From an uncultured Eubacterium sp. (GTDB taxonomy: Bacteria; Bacillota; Clostridia; Lachnospirales; Lachnospiraceae): a DNA stretch of 64,000 nucleotides. The stretch is taken from positions 1 through 64,000 of the forward strand of contig URYE01000003.1 in assembly GCA_900551945.1 (NCBI GenBank), written 5' to 3'. The notes under the pieces are model-generated. The model made no database searches, had not been told where the DNA came from, and saw only the letters and a list, made by a program, of their open reading frames with translations. Below are positions 36,798 to 45,049 of this stretch, piece by piece (position 1 is the first letter of the stretch; each line of letters opens with the position of its first letter). The translations under genes and the position numbers were made by a program.

Positions 36798-37834
36798 TCT
36801 TTTATAATCATGTTGTTTGGCTTTGATATTTTTATTTCTGGGCCATTCATTACAATTAGTCCTCGGTCGAAATGAATAGTAAATATTGTGATGGTATTTC
36901 CTTCGTTATTAAGTGACATTATATGCTTGTCATCTGGGAACATTGATATGTACTTAGGATAGTCACCACTAATAGGAAGAGATGAAATACTGCTCAAAAG
37001 TCCTGTTTCCTTGTTGATTGAATATATTGTAACAGTGTTATCTCCTGCGTTAGAACAAACTGCATTATTACCATCGTTAGCAAATATAAAGTTAGAAGCG
37101 GCACTGTTGGACTTGTGACCTTTTCTTACAGTGAAAATATTTTGTATAAATTCAAATCTTTCTTTGCGGTTCTTATCGTATGAATATACATTGATATAAT
37201 TCTTTAATTCGCAAACAACATAAGCAAACTTGCCATCTGGACTAAAGTGCATTTGTCTAGGAGCTGACTCAAGTTGTGTTCTTATTATATCATATAACTT
37301 AAGCTTTCCTGTGTCGTGATTAAATTCATATACTTTTATCTGGTCAATACCTAAGTCACAGACACATAAAAGTTCATTGTCTGGTGTAAATACAGACCAA
37401 TTTACATGAGGTCGGAAGTTACGTTCAGCAATACTTCCAAGTCCTTTGTGAAATACTTCATCAACGATATTACCTACAGAACCATCTTCATTGAGTCTTA
37501 ATACTGTGATTTTACCATCGTGATATCCTGATACAATGATAAAGCGGTCATCATTAGTCACTGTTAAATGACAACCACGCATACCGTTAATAGAGCTTAT
37601 ATTAATAGGCTCTAAATCACCATCGGGTGCAATTGCAAATGATGCTACACCTGTGTCACATATTGAGTATAAGTATTTTTGACTATGTGAAAATGTAATA
37701 TAAGATGAGTTATTTATCTTAACACCTTTTCTCTTTGTAATACGTCCTTTTTTAATATCCATATCAAATATATTGATACCATCGTCAGCACCATTGTTAT
37801 AACAGCCGACATAAGCAACAAAATTGTTCGCCAT
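36791..37834 (-). CDS. Beta-propeller lactonase family protein (6-phosphogluconolactonase-like)
   Basis: 347 residues with seven repeated blade-like units, for example DGDLEPINISSINGMRGCHLTV, HFSPDGKFAYVVCELKNYINVY and GNNAVCSNAGDNTVTIYSI. The start MANNFVAYVGCYN and the RPHVNWSVFTPDNELLCVCDLGIDQI block match the lactonase family that includes E. coli Pgl. If active it would hydrolyse 6-phosphogluconolactone in the pentose phosphate pathway, but many family members have other substrates. SD GGAGGAAAA precedes ATG 37834. No zwf or gnd is nearby. Confidence 0.82.
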   Translation of the reverse strand: MANNFVAYVGCYNNGADDGINIFDMDIKKGRITKRKGVKINNSSYITFSHSQKYLYSICDTGVASFAIAPDGDLEPINISSINGMRGCHLTVTNDDRFIIVSGYHDGKITVLRLNEDGSVGNIVDEVFHKGLGSIAERNFRPHVNWSVFTPDNELLCVCDLGIDQIKVYEFNHDTGKLKLYDIIRTQLESAPRQMHFSPDGKFAYVVCELKNYINVYSYDKNRKERFEFIQNIFTVRKGHKSNSAASNFIFANDGNNAVCSNAGDNTVTIYSINKETGLLSSISSLPISGDYPKYISMFPDDKHIMSLNNEGNTITIFTIHFDRGLIVMNGPEIKISKPNNMIIKEL

Positions 37835-37904
37835 AATTTTCCTCCATTCTTACGCATATCGTACTTAAGAATATTTTAATTCAAATTATGTAGCTTTTCA
37901 ACAT

Positions 37905-38162
37905 TTATATACATTTCTTAGCAATTTTTTCTATATCTACATCAACAAGGATTGCGTCTGGACCAATACATTTTACGCATTTGAAGGGAATTACATATTC
38001 TATTTCATGTCCGAGAAGCCCGCAAAACTTTGCCGGGCCGGGGACAATTATGGTTAAAATACAACCGCTACAAGTATCGAAGTCAATGTCGGCAACGAAG
38101 CCTAGAACTTTACAGTCGCTTACATTTATTACTTGCTTATTTCTAAATTCACATATCCGCAT
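37905..38162 (-). CDS. ylmC: YlmC/YmxH-family PRC-barrel sporulation protein
   Basis: An 85-residue PRC-barrel-like protein. MRICEFRNKQVINVSDCKVLGFVADIDFD and GLLGHEIEYVIPFKCVKCIGPDAILVDVD match the YlmC/YmxH family found in spore-forming Firmicutes. ATG 38162 has GGAG 7 nt upstream; a TTG at 38168 is less likely. It lies just downstream of sigG on the same strand, about 170 nt away, a common clostridial arrangement. Confidence 0.85.
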   Translation of the reverse strand: MRICEFRNKQVINVSDCKVLGFVADIDFDTCSGCILTIIVPGPAKFCGLLGHEIEYVIPFKCVKCIGPDAILVDVDIEKIAKKCI

Positions 38163-38336
38163 AGACAAGCTCCAAGTAGAATGTTCTTATTAAATTATAT
38201 GCGGGAAATGTATAAGTGTGTGGGGAAGATACTATTTTACTTTATACATCATTATAGCTTGAATGATACAAAATTAGTTATATATAATTTCTATATTATT
38301 AATAAGAATTAAAGTTTGAGTGTGTATTAAAAATAA

Positions 38337-39116
38337 TTATATAAGATATTTTTTCATAGCCTTTAGTGCATTTTTTTCAAGACGACTAACTTGTGCTTGT
38401 GATATACCTATTTCGCTTGCCGTTTCCATTTGTGTTTTGCAGTCGAAAAATCTCATTCTTATAATTCGCTGTTCTCGTTTATCTAGGTGCTTCATCGCTT
38501 CTGAAAGAGCTAGGTGTTCTACCCATGTGTCTTCTTTGTTTTTTTTGTCACTTACTTGGTCCATAATATAAAGTGTGTCGCCACTTTCAGAAAATACTGG
38601 CTCGTATAGAGAAACTGGAGATTGTACTGCGTCCATTGCCATAACGATATCTTCACGACTAATTCCTGTTTCTGCAGATATTTCAGATACGGTAGGTTCT
38701 TTTTGATGTTTTTTTATATAATTTTCTTTAGCATATAATGCTTTATAGGCAGTATCTTTTAATGACCTGCTCACTCGGATTGATGAGCTATTGTCACGAA
38801 GATGTCGTTTTATCTCACCAGTAATCATAGGAACGGCGTAGGTAGAAAATTGTACACCTTGATTAATATCGAAGTTATCTAAAGCCTTAATCATTCCTAT
38901 ACAACCTATTTGAAATAGGTCATCAATATTTTCATTGCTTTGTGAAAAGCGTTGCACAATGCTTAAGACAAGTCTTAAATTGCATTTGATAAATTTTTCA
39001 CGAGCAATATTATCGCCAGCTTTAACTTTTTGTAAAAGTAGTGATTTTTCTTTGGAAGATAAAAGGGGGAGTGAAGACGTATTCACTCCACATATTTCAA
39101 CTTTATAACCAGCCAA
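38337..39116 (-). CDS. sigG: RNA polymerase sporulation sigma factor SigG
   Basis: Late forespore sigma factor. The N-terminal EICGVNTSSLPLLSSKEK is characteristic of SigG. Region 2 (LRLVLSIVQRFSQSNENIDDLFQIGCIGMIKALDNFD), region 3 and the C-terminal region 4 helix-turn-helix (ETASEIGISQAQVSRLEKNALKAM) are complete. 259 aa. It starts at TTG 39116 after AAAGGAG. The usual neighbours spoIIGA and sigE are not adjacent in this window. Confidence 0.96.
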   Translation of the reverse strand: MAGYKVEICGVNTSSLPLLSSKEKSLLLQKVKAGDNIAREKFIKCNLRLVLSIVQRFSQSNENIDDLFQIGCIGMIKALDNFDINQGVQFSTYAVPMITGEIKRHLRDNSSSIRVSRSLKDTAYKALYAKENYIKKHQKEPTVSEISAETGISREDIVMAMDAVQSPVSLYEPVFSESGDTLYIMDQVSDKKNKEDTWVEHLALSEAMKHLDKREQRIIRMRFFDCKTQMETASEIGISQAQVSRLEKNALKAMKKYLI

Positions 39117-39544
39117 TTCTATTTTCTCCTTTATAATTCTAAAATTAATAAGTAGTAAAGCAAATTGTAATATTAACTTTACTAGCTTTATTTTTTATTC
39201 TTTATAAAGTATTGCCATGATAGATGGATTTATACTGCCAAGAATAACCAATTTGGCAAAGGACGTATTCTAAAAGTAATATATAAAAGAAGTAAAATAT
39301 AGTAAAAATGCGGCAAATAATTGACTATACCATAATATTAAATTATAATCAAATATGCATAGGGATTGTAAAAATTTTTATTTAGCAATAATGGAAAAAG
39401 TGTAAGCTAATTCTGATAAATTGTTATAGTAGTAATATATAAACAAATATAAGAATACATTTTACAGAAAATGGCATTACATTTGGTGAAAATTTTTAAA
39501 TAAAAAAAATACAATAAAATAATTAAAATATGGAGGTATATATT
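39117..39544. other. Divergent intergenic region between sigG and nrdR
   Basis: About 430 bp of very AT-rich DNA between divergently transcribed genes. It must hold the sigG and nrdR promoters, but I see no convincing consensus, hairpin or small ORF with an SD. The sigG promoter would be expected to be of the forespore type and would not match sigma-A. Confidence 0.5.
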
Positions 39545-39991
39545 TTGAAATGTCCATTTTGTGGTAATGAGAATACAAAAGTTATAGATTCAAGACCAAC
39601 AGATGATTGCTCGATAAGAAGAAGACGTCAATGTGAAGAATGTGGGAAAAGATTTACCACTTATGAAAAAGTTGAAACGTTACCTCTTATTGTAATAAAG
39701 AAAGATAATAATAGAGAACCTTATGATAGACAAAAAATCTTAGCAGGAATTGTAAGGTCTTGTCATAAGCGACCTATTTCATTAGAACAGATTAATCATA
39801 CAGTTGATGAAATCGAAAATCAAATATTTAATCTTGAAGAAAAAGAAGTAACAACAACAGATATTGGCGCAATTGTTATGGATAAGTTAAAGCAATTAGA
39901 TGAAGTTGCTTATGTAAGATTTGCTTCAGTATATCGTGAATTTAAAGATGTTAATACATTTCTTGATGAGATTAATAAGATACTAAAATAA
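39545..39991 (+). CDS. nrdR: Transcriptional repressor NrdR
   Basis: ATP/dATP-sensing repressor of ribonucleotide reductase genes. It has an N-terminal zinc ribbon ([18 protein letters not shown] and [17 protein letters not shown]) and an ATP-cone ([21 protein letters not shown]). 148 aa. The start is TTG 39545: GGAGG at 39532-39536 would be coding if the upstream ATG 39530 were used. nrd genes are not in the window. It is followed at 28 nt by the YqeG gene. Confidence 0.95.
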   Translation: MKCPFCGNENTKVIDSRPTDDCSIRRRRQCEECGKRFTTYEKVETLPLIVIKKDNNREPYDRQKILAGIVRSCHKRPISLEQINHTVDEIENQIFNLEEKEVTTTDIGAIVMDKLKQLDEVAYVRFASVYREFKDVNTFLDEINKILK

Positions 39992-40019
39992 TTTATAGAA
40001 AGGCAGGATAATATCAAAT

Positions 40020-40532
40020 ATGTTAGAGAGATTTTATCCTACTGCTTATTACGACTCAGCATATAATATAGATTATGATGGGTTATATAAAGCTGGATAC
40101 AAAGGGATAATATATGACGTTGACAATACACTTGTAGAGCATGGTGCGCCTGTGACAACAAGAGCAATAGAACTATTTAACAAGCTTCATTCAAAAGGCA
40201 TTAAGACTTGTATTATCTCTAATAATAAAGAGTATAGGGTTAAACCTTTGGCTGATAAAGTACATTCAGAGTATGTAAGTAATGCAAAGAAGCCATCACC
40301 TGTTAATTACATTAAAGCAATGGAGATTATGGGAACAGACGTTAATAACACATTATTTATTGGTGACCAGCTCTTTACTGATGTGTGGGGAGCTAATAGA
40401 GCAGGAATAAAGACAATTCTTGTAGCACCTATAGCTAAACATGAAGAAATACAAATTGTTTTAAAACGTTATCTTGAGGCGATTGTGTTACATTTTTATA
40501 TGAAAAATCATACGATGAATGAAAAAATATAA
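40020..40532 (+). CDS. YqeG-family HAD-type phosphatase
   Basis: 170 residues. HAD motif I DVDNTLVEHG, motif II ISNN, and motif III/IV GDQLFTDVWGANRAG. It matches the YqeG/YrfG group (phosphatidylglycerophosphatase-like, HAD IIIA), which usually sits next to aroE in Firmicutes, as here. Substrate is unproven. SD AAAGGCAGG lies upstream of ATG 40020. It appears to share a transcript with nrdR and the aro genes. Confidence 0.85.
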   Translation: MLERFYPTAYYDSAYNIDYDGLYKAGYKGIIYDVDNTLVEHGAPVTTRAIELFNKLHSKGIKTCIISNNKEYRVKPLADKVHSEYVSNAKKPSPVNYIKAMEIMGTDVNNTLFIGDQLFTDVWGANRAGIKTILVAPIAKHEEIQIVLKRYLEAIVLHFYMKNHTMNEKI

Positions 40533-40595
40533 TATAAATATATTTAAGTTTTGGTATTAATACAAAAAATATCAAATTGAGAAAGGAAAAGAAAA

Positions 40596-41471
40596 ATGAA
40601 TGTAATTAATGGAACAACAAAGGTGTGTGGCTTAATTGGCAATCCTGTGGGACATTCTATTTCACCTTTAATACATAATAAACTTGCAAAGCTTTGTAAT
40701 ATTGACATGGTGTATACAACATTTAAAGTTGAAAAGGGGTGTGTAGAAACTGCCGTTAAAGGTGCATTTGCACTTGATATAAAGGGGCTTAATGTGACAG
40801 TTCCGCATAAGCAGGAAGTGATAGACGTGCTTGATGATATTGACCCTATGGCAAAGGCAATTGGTGCTGTGAATACACTTGTAAGAACTGACAAGGGTTA
40901 TAAAGGATATAACACTGATATTTTGGGACTTGAAAGAGAGCTTGACGAAGTAGGAATTAAGCTTGGTGGTAATAAGGTAATAATTTTAGGTGCTGGTGGT
41001 GCTGCCAGAGCAATTGCATTTTTATGTGTAAATAAGGGTGCAGTAAGTGTTAATATTCTTAATAGAACAGTTGAAAAGGCTCAAAGCATTGCAAATGATA
41101 TTAATACACATCTTAACTCTTGTGTGGCAAAGGCTATGGCTTTATCAGATTATAATATGCTTGAAGGTGATGATTATATTGTAATTCAGACTTCAAGTGT
41201 AGGTTTGTATCCTAATTGTGACAGTGCTGTTATTGAAGATGAAGAATTTTATAAAAAGGCAGCAGTTGGCGTTGATATTATTTACAATCCTGCAACTACT
41301 AAGTTTATTAAGCTTATTAATGCTCAAGGAAAATGTGCTTACAACGGTCTTAAAATGTTATTATATCAAGGAGTTAGTGCCTTTGAATTGTGGAATAATA
41401 TAAAAGTTACAGATGAACAGGCAAATGAAGTTTACGAATGTATGAAAAAGGAGTTAAACATCGTTGAATAA
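40596..41471 (+). CDS. aroE: Shikimate dehydrogenase
   Basis: Reduces 3-dehydroshikimate to shikimate with NADPH. The substrate-binding motif is LIGNPVGHSISPLIHN; the catalytic Lys is in NVTVPHKQEVID; the nucleotide-binding loop is ILGAGGAARAIAF; the C-terminal motif is YNGLKMLLYQGVSAFELW. 291 aa. It overlaps aroK by 8 bp. With aroK and aroQ it gives three consecutive-pathway enzymes feeding chorismate, needed by the trpEG genes at 61 kb. Confidence 0.95.
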   Translation: MNVINGTTKVCGLIGNPVGHSISPLIHNKLAKLCNIDMVYTTFKVEKGCVETAVKGAFALDIKGLNVTVPHKQEVIDVLDDIDPMAKAIGAVNTLVRTDKGYKGYNTDILGLERELDEVGIKLGGNKVIILGAGGAARAIAFLCVNKGAVSVNILNRTVEKAQSIANDINTHLNSCVAKAMALSDYNMLEGDDYIVIQTSSVGLYPNCDSAVIEDEEFYKKAAVGVDIIYNPATTKFIKLINAQGKCAYNGLKMLLYQGVSAFELWNNIKVTDEQANEVYECMKKELNIVE

Positions 41472-41961
41472 TATAGTACTTATAGGTTTTATGGGGTGTG
41501 GAAAGACAACCTTTGGTAAATGGATTGCAAATAATTACAATATGGAATTTATAGATACTGATGATTATATAGAAAGTAAAGAAAATAGAAAGATAAGTGA
41601 TATATTTGCAAGTGATGGAGAAGAGTTTTTTAGAAGTCTTGAAACAAGCACTATAGATAAATTATCTAAAAGTGTAAGTAATGCTGTAATATCTGTTGGC
41701 GGAGGTCTTCCGGTAAGAGAGTGTAACAGAGCTATACTTAAACAACTTGGAAAAGTAATCTATCTTGAAACATCAATAAATGAGCTTGAAAAACGTCTTA
41801 AAAATGATACAAAAAGACCACTTCTTGCAGGTGGAAATGTAAGACAAAAGATAGAAAGTCTTATGATTGCAAGAGAAAATATTTATATTTCTGTAGCAGA
41901 TTGTGTTATTAAGACAGATAATAAATCATTTAAACAGATGTATGAAGAAGTAAAGCTGTAA
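41464..41961 (+). CDS. aroK: Shikimate kinase
   Basis: Phosphorylates shikimate at O3. The P-loop GFMGCGKTTFGK is near residues 8-19, the shikimate-binding DTDDYIE and SVGGGLP motifs follow, and the lid has KNDTKRPLL. 165 aa. Starts at TTG 41464, inside the end of aroE, after AAGGAG; translation is probably coupled. Confidence 0.94.
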   Translation: MNNIVLIGFMGCGKTTFGKWIANNYNMEFIDTDDYIESKENRKISDIFASDGEEFFRSLETSTIDKLSKSVSNAVISVGGGLPVRECNRAILKQLGKVIYLETSINELEKRLKNDTKRPLLAGGNVRQKIESLMIARENIYISVADCVIKTDNKSFKQMYEEVKL

Positions 41962-41978
41962 TTTGTTAATTTATTCAT

Positions 41979-42067
41979 ACGAGCAACGAGTCAAAGTTCG
42001 TACTTGCATTAGACTGGGTGACTGTTGTGATAATATGAGAAACTAGCAGAGAGTGTTTCTTATAGTT
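41979..42067 (+). repeat. Family-2 intergenic repeat, best-defined copy
   Basis: ACGAGCAACGAGTCAAAGTTCG, split by its first base from the reference, runs to GTGTTTCTTATAGTTG. It contains the hairpin arms GAGAAACTAGCAG and AGTGTTTCTTAT. It lies between aroK and aroQ and is probably transcribed with them. Confidence 0.6.
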
Positions 42068-42166
42068 GAATATAGCAAAGTTTATGGTATGAAAATTTTT
42101 TGTCTAAAAGACGCAAACTAGATTTGATAGACTATAATGAGTAAATCAGTTGGAAAGGATTATATT

Positions 42167-42607
42167 ATGAAAATATTAGTAATTAATGGACCTAATATTA
42201 ATTTTTTAGGTATTAGAGAAAAAGGGATATATGGCAATCAAGACTATGCTTATCTTGAAAAGCTTATTAATGATAAGGCAAATGAACTTGGGGTAGAAGT
42301 TGAAGTTTTCCAAAGCAATCACGAAGGAGCAATAATTGACAAGATACAGCAGGCTTACTATGATAAAGTAGATGGAATTGTAATTAATCCGGGAGCATTT
42401 ACACATTACAGTTATGCTGTAAGAGACGCACTTGCTTCCGTTGCCGATATTCCTAAGATTGAAGTTCATATATCTAATGTACATACAAGAGAAGAATTTA
42501 GACATACATCTGTTACAGTGCCAGTGTGCAACGGTCAGGTGGTAGGCTTAGGACTTAATGGTTATTTATATGCAGTGCAGGCAATTAAAGACATGAAAAA
42601 TGTATAA
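42167..42607 (+). CDS. aroQ: 3-dehydroquinate dehydratase, type II
   Basis: Dehydrates 3-dehydroquinate in the shikimate pathway. Type II features: LVINGPNINFLGIREKGIYG, FQSNHEGAIIDKIQ, INPGAFTHYSYAVRDAL, and the catalytic-His region VHISNVHTREEFRH. ATG 42167 follows GGAAAGGA; the longer frame from 42137 lacks an SD. 146 aa. Confidence 0.95.
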   Translation: MKILVINGPNINFLGIREKGIYGNQDYAYLEKLINDKANELGVEVEVFQSNHEGAIIDKIQQAYYDKVDGIVINPGAFTHYSYAVRDALASVADIPKIEVHISNVHTREEFRHTSVTVPVCNGQVVGLGLNGYLYAVQAIKDMKNV

Positions 42608-42897
42608 TATTTAGTAACTATTTATATGTAAGCTTGACATTTATAAATAGGTGGCAAAAAAACACATAGTTTGTTGGCAACAGTAGTCATATGGCAAAAG
42701 TTAAAATTTATCTATTTACAGCTTCATATGTGAAAGATGTATTTTATATTGGATATGGTAATACTATATGTGTGAAAAGTAACAATATTTATAAATTTAT
42801 ATAAGTAATTGTAAAAAAGAGGTTGCCAAAATGCTCAATTTATTATAAAATGATAAAAGTTATTGATTAAAATTCCACGAAATTCAAGTGGTAATAA

Positions 42898-42925
42898 TTG
42901 TTATTATTTATAGGCATACTATAAT
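42898..42925 (+). promoter_or_regulatory. Promoter of efp
   Basis: TTGTTA (42898-42903), a 16-bp spacer and TATAAT (42920-42925). Transcription from about 42932 includes the whole structured leader. Confidence 0.55.
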
Positions 42926-42953
42926 GGTAACTAGGAACTAACTATATTTTAAA

Positions 42954-43052
42954 GAAAGGAAAAGCTACAAGTAGATAATATATATAATCAAGATATATTT
43001 ATTATCTAGCATATACGTTTGTATGTGTTTTAAGTAGCAGGTATACCAAAGT
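42954..43052 (+). promoter_or_regulatory. Structured leader with displaced SD, copy 3 of 3
   Basis: GAAAGGAAAAGCTAC. The closing stem is GCTAC (42964-42968) with GTAGC (43034-43038). Hairpin 1 lies between TAGATAATATAT and ATTTATTATCTA (42972-43008). Hairpin 2 is CATATAC-GTTT-GTATGTG (43010-43027). Then TTTTAAGTAGCAGGTATACC and ATG 43053. It shares hairpin 2 and the AGTAGCAGGT end with the trpS leader at 35238. Confidence 0.55.
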
Positions 43053-43610
43053 ATGGTAACAGCAGGTGATTTTAAGAACGGTATCACATTAGAAATGGAC
43101 AATGCTATTTGGCAGATTATAGAATTCCAGCACGTTAAGCCAGGTAAGGGTGCGGCTTTCGTTAGAACTAAGTTAAAGAACATCGTAAGTGGTGGTGTTG
43201 TTGAAAAGTCTTTCAGACCAACAGAAAAGTTCACATTAGCTCATATCGAAAGAAAAGAATTCCAGTATTTATATGCTGATGGTGACCTTTACAACTTCAT
43301 GGATACAGAAACTTATGACCAGATTGCATTAAGCGCAGATAATGTTGGTGATTCACTTAAGTTCGTTAAGGAAAATGAAATGGTTAAGTTATGCTCACAC
43401 AATGGCAATGTATTCGCTATTGAACCACCTATTACTGTTGAATTAGAAGTAACAGAAACAGAACCAGGTGTTAAGGGTGATACAGCTACAGGTGCTACAA
43501 AGCCAGCTATCGTTGAAACAGGTGCTAAGATTTTAGTTCCATTATTCGTTAATCAGGGCGATACAGTTAAGATTGACACTCGTACTGGAGAATATTTATC
43601 AAGAGTATAA
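43053..43610 (+). CDS. efp: Translation elongation factor P
   Basis: Relieves ribosome stalling at polyproline stretches. 185 residues with the KOW-like N domain, the exposed loop PGKGAAF carrying the modifiable Lys32, and OB domains ending [19 protein letters not shown]. The start [10 protein letters not shown] is typical. No strong SD lies at the usual distance: AGCAGG is 11 nt away and the purine tract GAAAGGAAAA is about 90 nt upstream behind the structured leader. Followed by a terminator. Confidence 0.96.
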   Translation: MVTAGDFKNGITLEMDNAIWQIIEFQHVKPGKGAAFVRTKLKNIVSGGVVEKSFRPTEKFTLAHIERKEFQYLYADGDLYNFMDTETYDQIALSADNVGDSLKFVKENEMVKLCSHNGNVFAIEPPITVELEVTETEPGVKGDTATGATKPAIVETGAKILVPLFVNQGDTVKIDTRTGEYLSRV

Positions 43611-43638
43611 TAATATTTCAAAAGAAATATACAGGTTT

Positions 43639-43682
43639 AAAGCAGGTAAACTTAGTTTAATACTGAAGTTACCTGCTTTTTG
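43639..43682 (+). terminator. Terminator of efp
   Basis: AAGCAGGTAA and TTACCTGCTT form a 10-bp stem, followed by TTTTT (43678-43682). Confidence 0.85.
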
Positions 43683-43821
43683 TTATTGATATTAGCTTGT
43701 CCTGTGGTTCATTATCATTATGTGTATACATACATAAAGAAAACCATATATAATCATAATATAATCACGAACCATATATGCTGTTGAACGTATTACGTTT
43801 TGGAATTTCTTAAACTGCATA

Positions 43822-44145
43822 CTAGCCTCTGCTTTTATATGTGGCGCATACTGTATCATCAGTTTTAGAAGCAAGTATACCAGAAATGTCAACATGGTCA
43901 GCATTACATTTATTGTTGTCATTATAAACACAGCTTGCTGCGTCACAGGCAATGTCAAGAGTTATATTAGGAGTAGAATAAGAGTTACTAGCAGAACCAG
44001 ATGTGTCTTCAAAAAAGCTTCCACAGCATGTATCATCACAAGTACATGCGTTGTTTCCTTTAACGTTAATAGATGATAAACAACATTTTTTCTCATCGTT
44101 GTCATTGTGACAACATTTTGTTACATTACAATCCAGATTAGTCAT
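43822..44145 (-). CDS. DUF1540 protein with two Cys-rich repeats
   Basis: 107 residues with two copies of the Cys motif: DCNVTKCCHNDNDEKKCCLSSINVKG and ACDAASCVYNDNNKCNADHVDISG, with extra Cys in ACTCDDTCCGSFFED. DUF1540 proteins are small, probably metal-binding and common in spore-forming Clostridia; function unknown. The SD GGAGG lies inside a long hairpin with a T-run directly before ATG 44145. Confidence 0.85.
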   Translation of the reverse strand: MTNLDCNVTKCCHNDNDEKKCCLSSINVKGNNACTCDDTCCGSFFEDTSGSASNSYSTPNITLDIACDAASCVYNDNNKCNADHVDISGILASKTDDTVCATYKSRG

Positions 44146-44223
44146 AAAAAAACCTCCAACTTATAATATGATTATCACATAAGTAAAATATTATGTGTTT
44201 CATATATATTATTGGAGGTTTTT
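44146..44223 (-). terminator. Terminator hairpin after lepB that contains the DUF1540 SD
   Basis: AAAAACCTCCAA pairs with TTGGAGGTTTTT (44148-44159 with 44212-44223). On the - strand it ends in a 7-T run touching the next ATG. It looks like the lepB terminator, yet its 3' arm is the only SD for the downstream gene. Confidence 0.65.
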
Positions 44224-44234
44224 AAAAAATTATT

Positions 44235-44906
44235 CTATTTTATAGTACTAAATGAAAGGTGTTTATTTTCACCATCATAGTATCTAAAAATTACTTTTGC
44301 AAGAATTTTATCTTTTGCAACGTAAGTATTAGTCCAGTAACGAGAGTCAAGAGAATTGTTACGGTTGTCACCCATCATAAAGTAATGACCTTCAGGGACA
44401 ACATATGTTTCTTGTTTTGTTGTTATTGCCATATCTTCTCTTAAATAATCTTCTTCAAGTTCTTCACCATTAACATAAACTTTACCAGAAATTATTTGTA
44501 TAATATCACCAGGTGTACCTATAACACGTTTTACATAAGTCTGTGTTTCATCGTCAGGATATTTAAAAATTACAATATCGCCACGTTCTGGTTCACTAAA
44601 CATATAAGAAAGTCTAAAGCCTATAAGTCGGTCACCTTCCATTATAGTATTTTTCATAGAGCCAGTTGGAACTTGAGCATTAATAATAATAAAATGTGTT
44701 GTAATAAAAGCTATTATTATAGCTGCGGCAAATATTTTTATATAACTTAATATTTCTGATAAAATTGCTGAACGAGATGATTTCTTAGGTGCATCTTTAG
44801 AAGAAGTACTATTGTTGTATTTTTTTTCGAGTTCGTCATCAGCCTTATCAAGGTCAGCATATAGATGCTTTCGTTCTTTGTAATAATCGTTATCGTATTC
44901 CTGCAT
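44235..44906 (-). CDS. lepB: Signal peptidase I
   Basis: Cleaves signal peptides outside the membrane. A charged cytoplasmic N terminus (about 50 aa) precedes one transmembrane segment (ILSYIKIFAAAIIIAFITTHFII), the catalytic Ser in VPTGSMKNTI, the catalytic Lys in YVKRVIGTPGD, and box E GDNRNNSLDSRYW. ATG 44906 (MQEYDNDYY) with GGGGA upstream is preferred to TTG 44927. 223 aa. Confidence 0.93.
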   Translation of the reverse strand: MQEYDNDYYKERKHLYADLDKADDELEKKYNNSTSSKDAPKKSSRSAILSEILSYIKIFAAAIIIAFITTHFIIINAQVPTGSMKNTIMEGDRLIGFRLSYMFSEPERGDIVIFKYPDDETQTYVKRVIGTPGDIIQIISGKVYVNGEELEEDYLREDMAITTKQETYVVPEGHYFMMGDNRNNSLDSRYWTNTYVAKDKILAKVIFRYYDGENKHLSFSTIK

Positions 44907-45049
44907 ATAATATCCCCGTTCTGCCAAAATGTATAATATACATAATGACTTTTATTGATAAATGTGGCATAAGCCTTTTATGAAAAATCGCACCTGGAAT
45001 TATATCCAAGTGCGATAAATTCACATATCATATTCTACTGTATAGAAGA

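Noticed and set aside
43822-44145. DUF1540 gene considered as a metallothionein
   Set aside because: The Cys spacing matches two DUF1540 repeats rather than metallothionein clusters.
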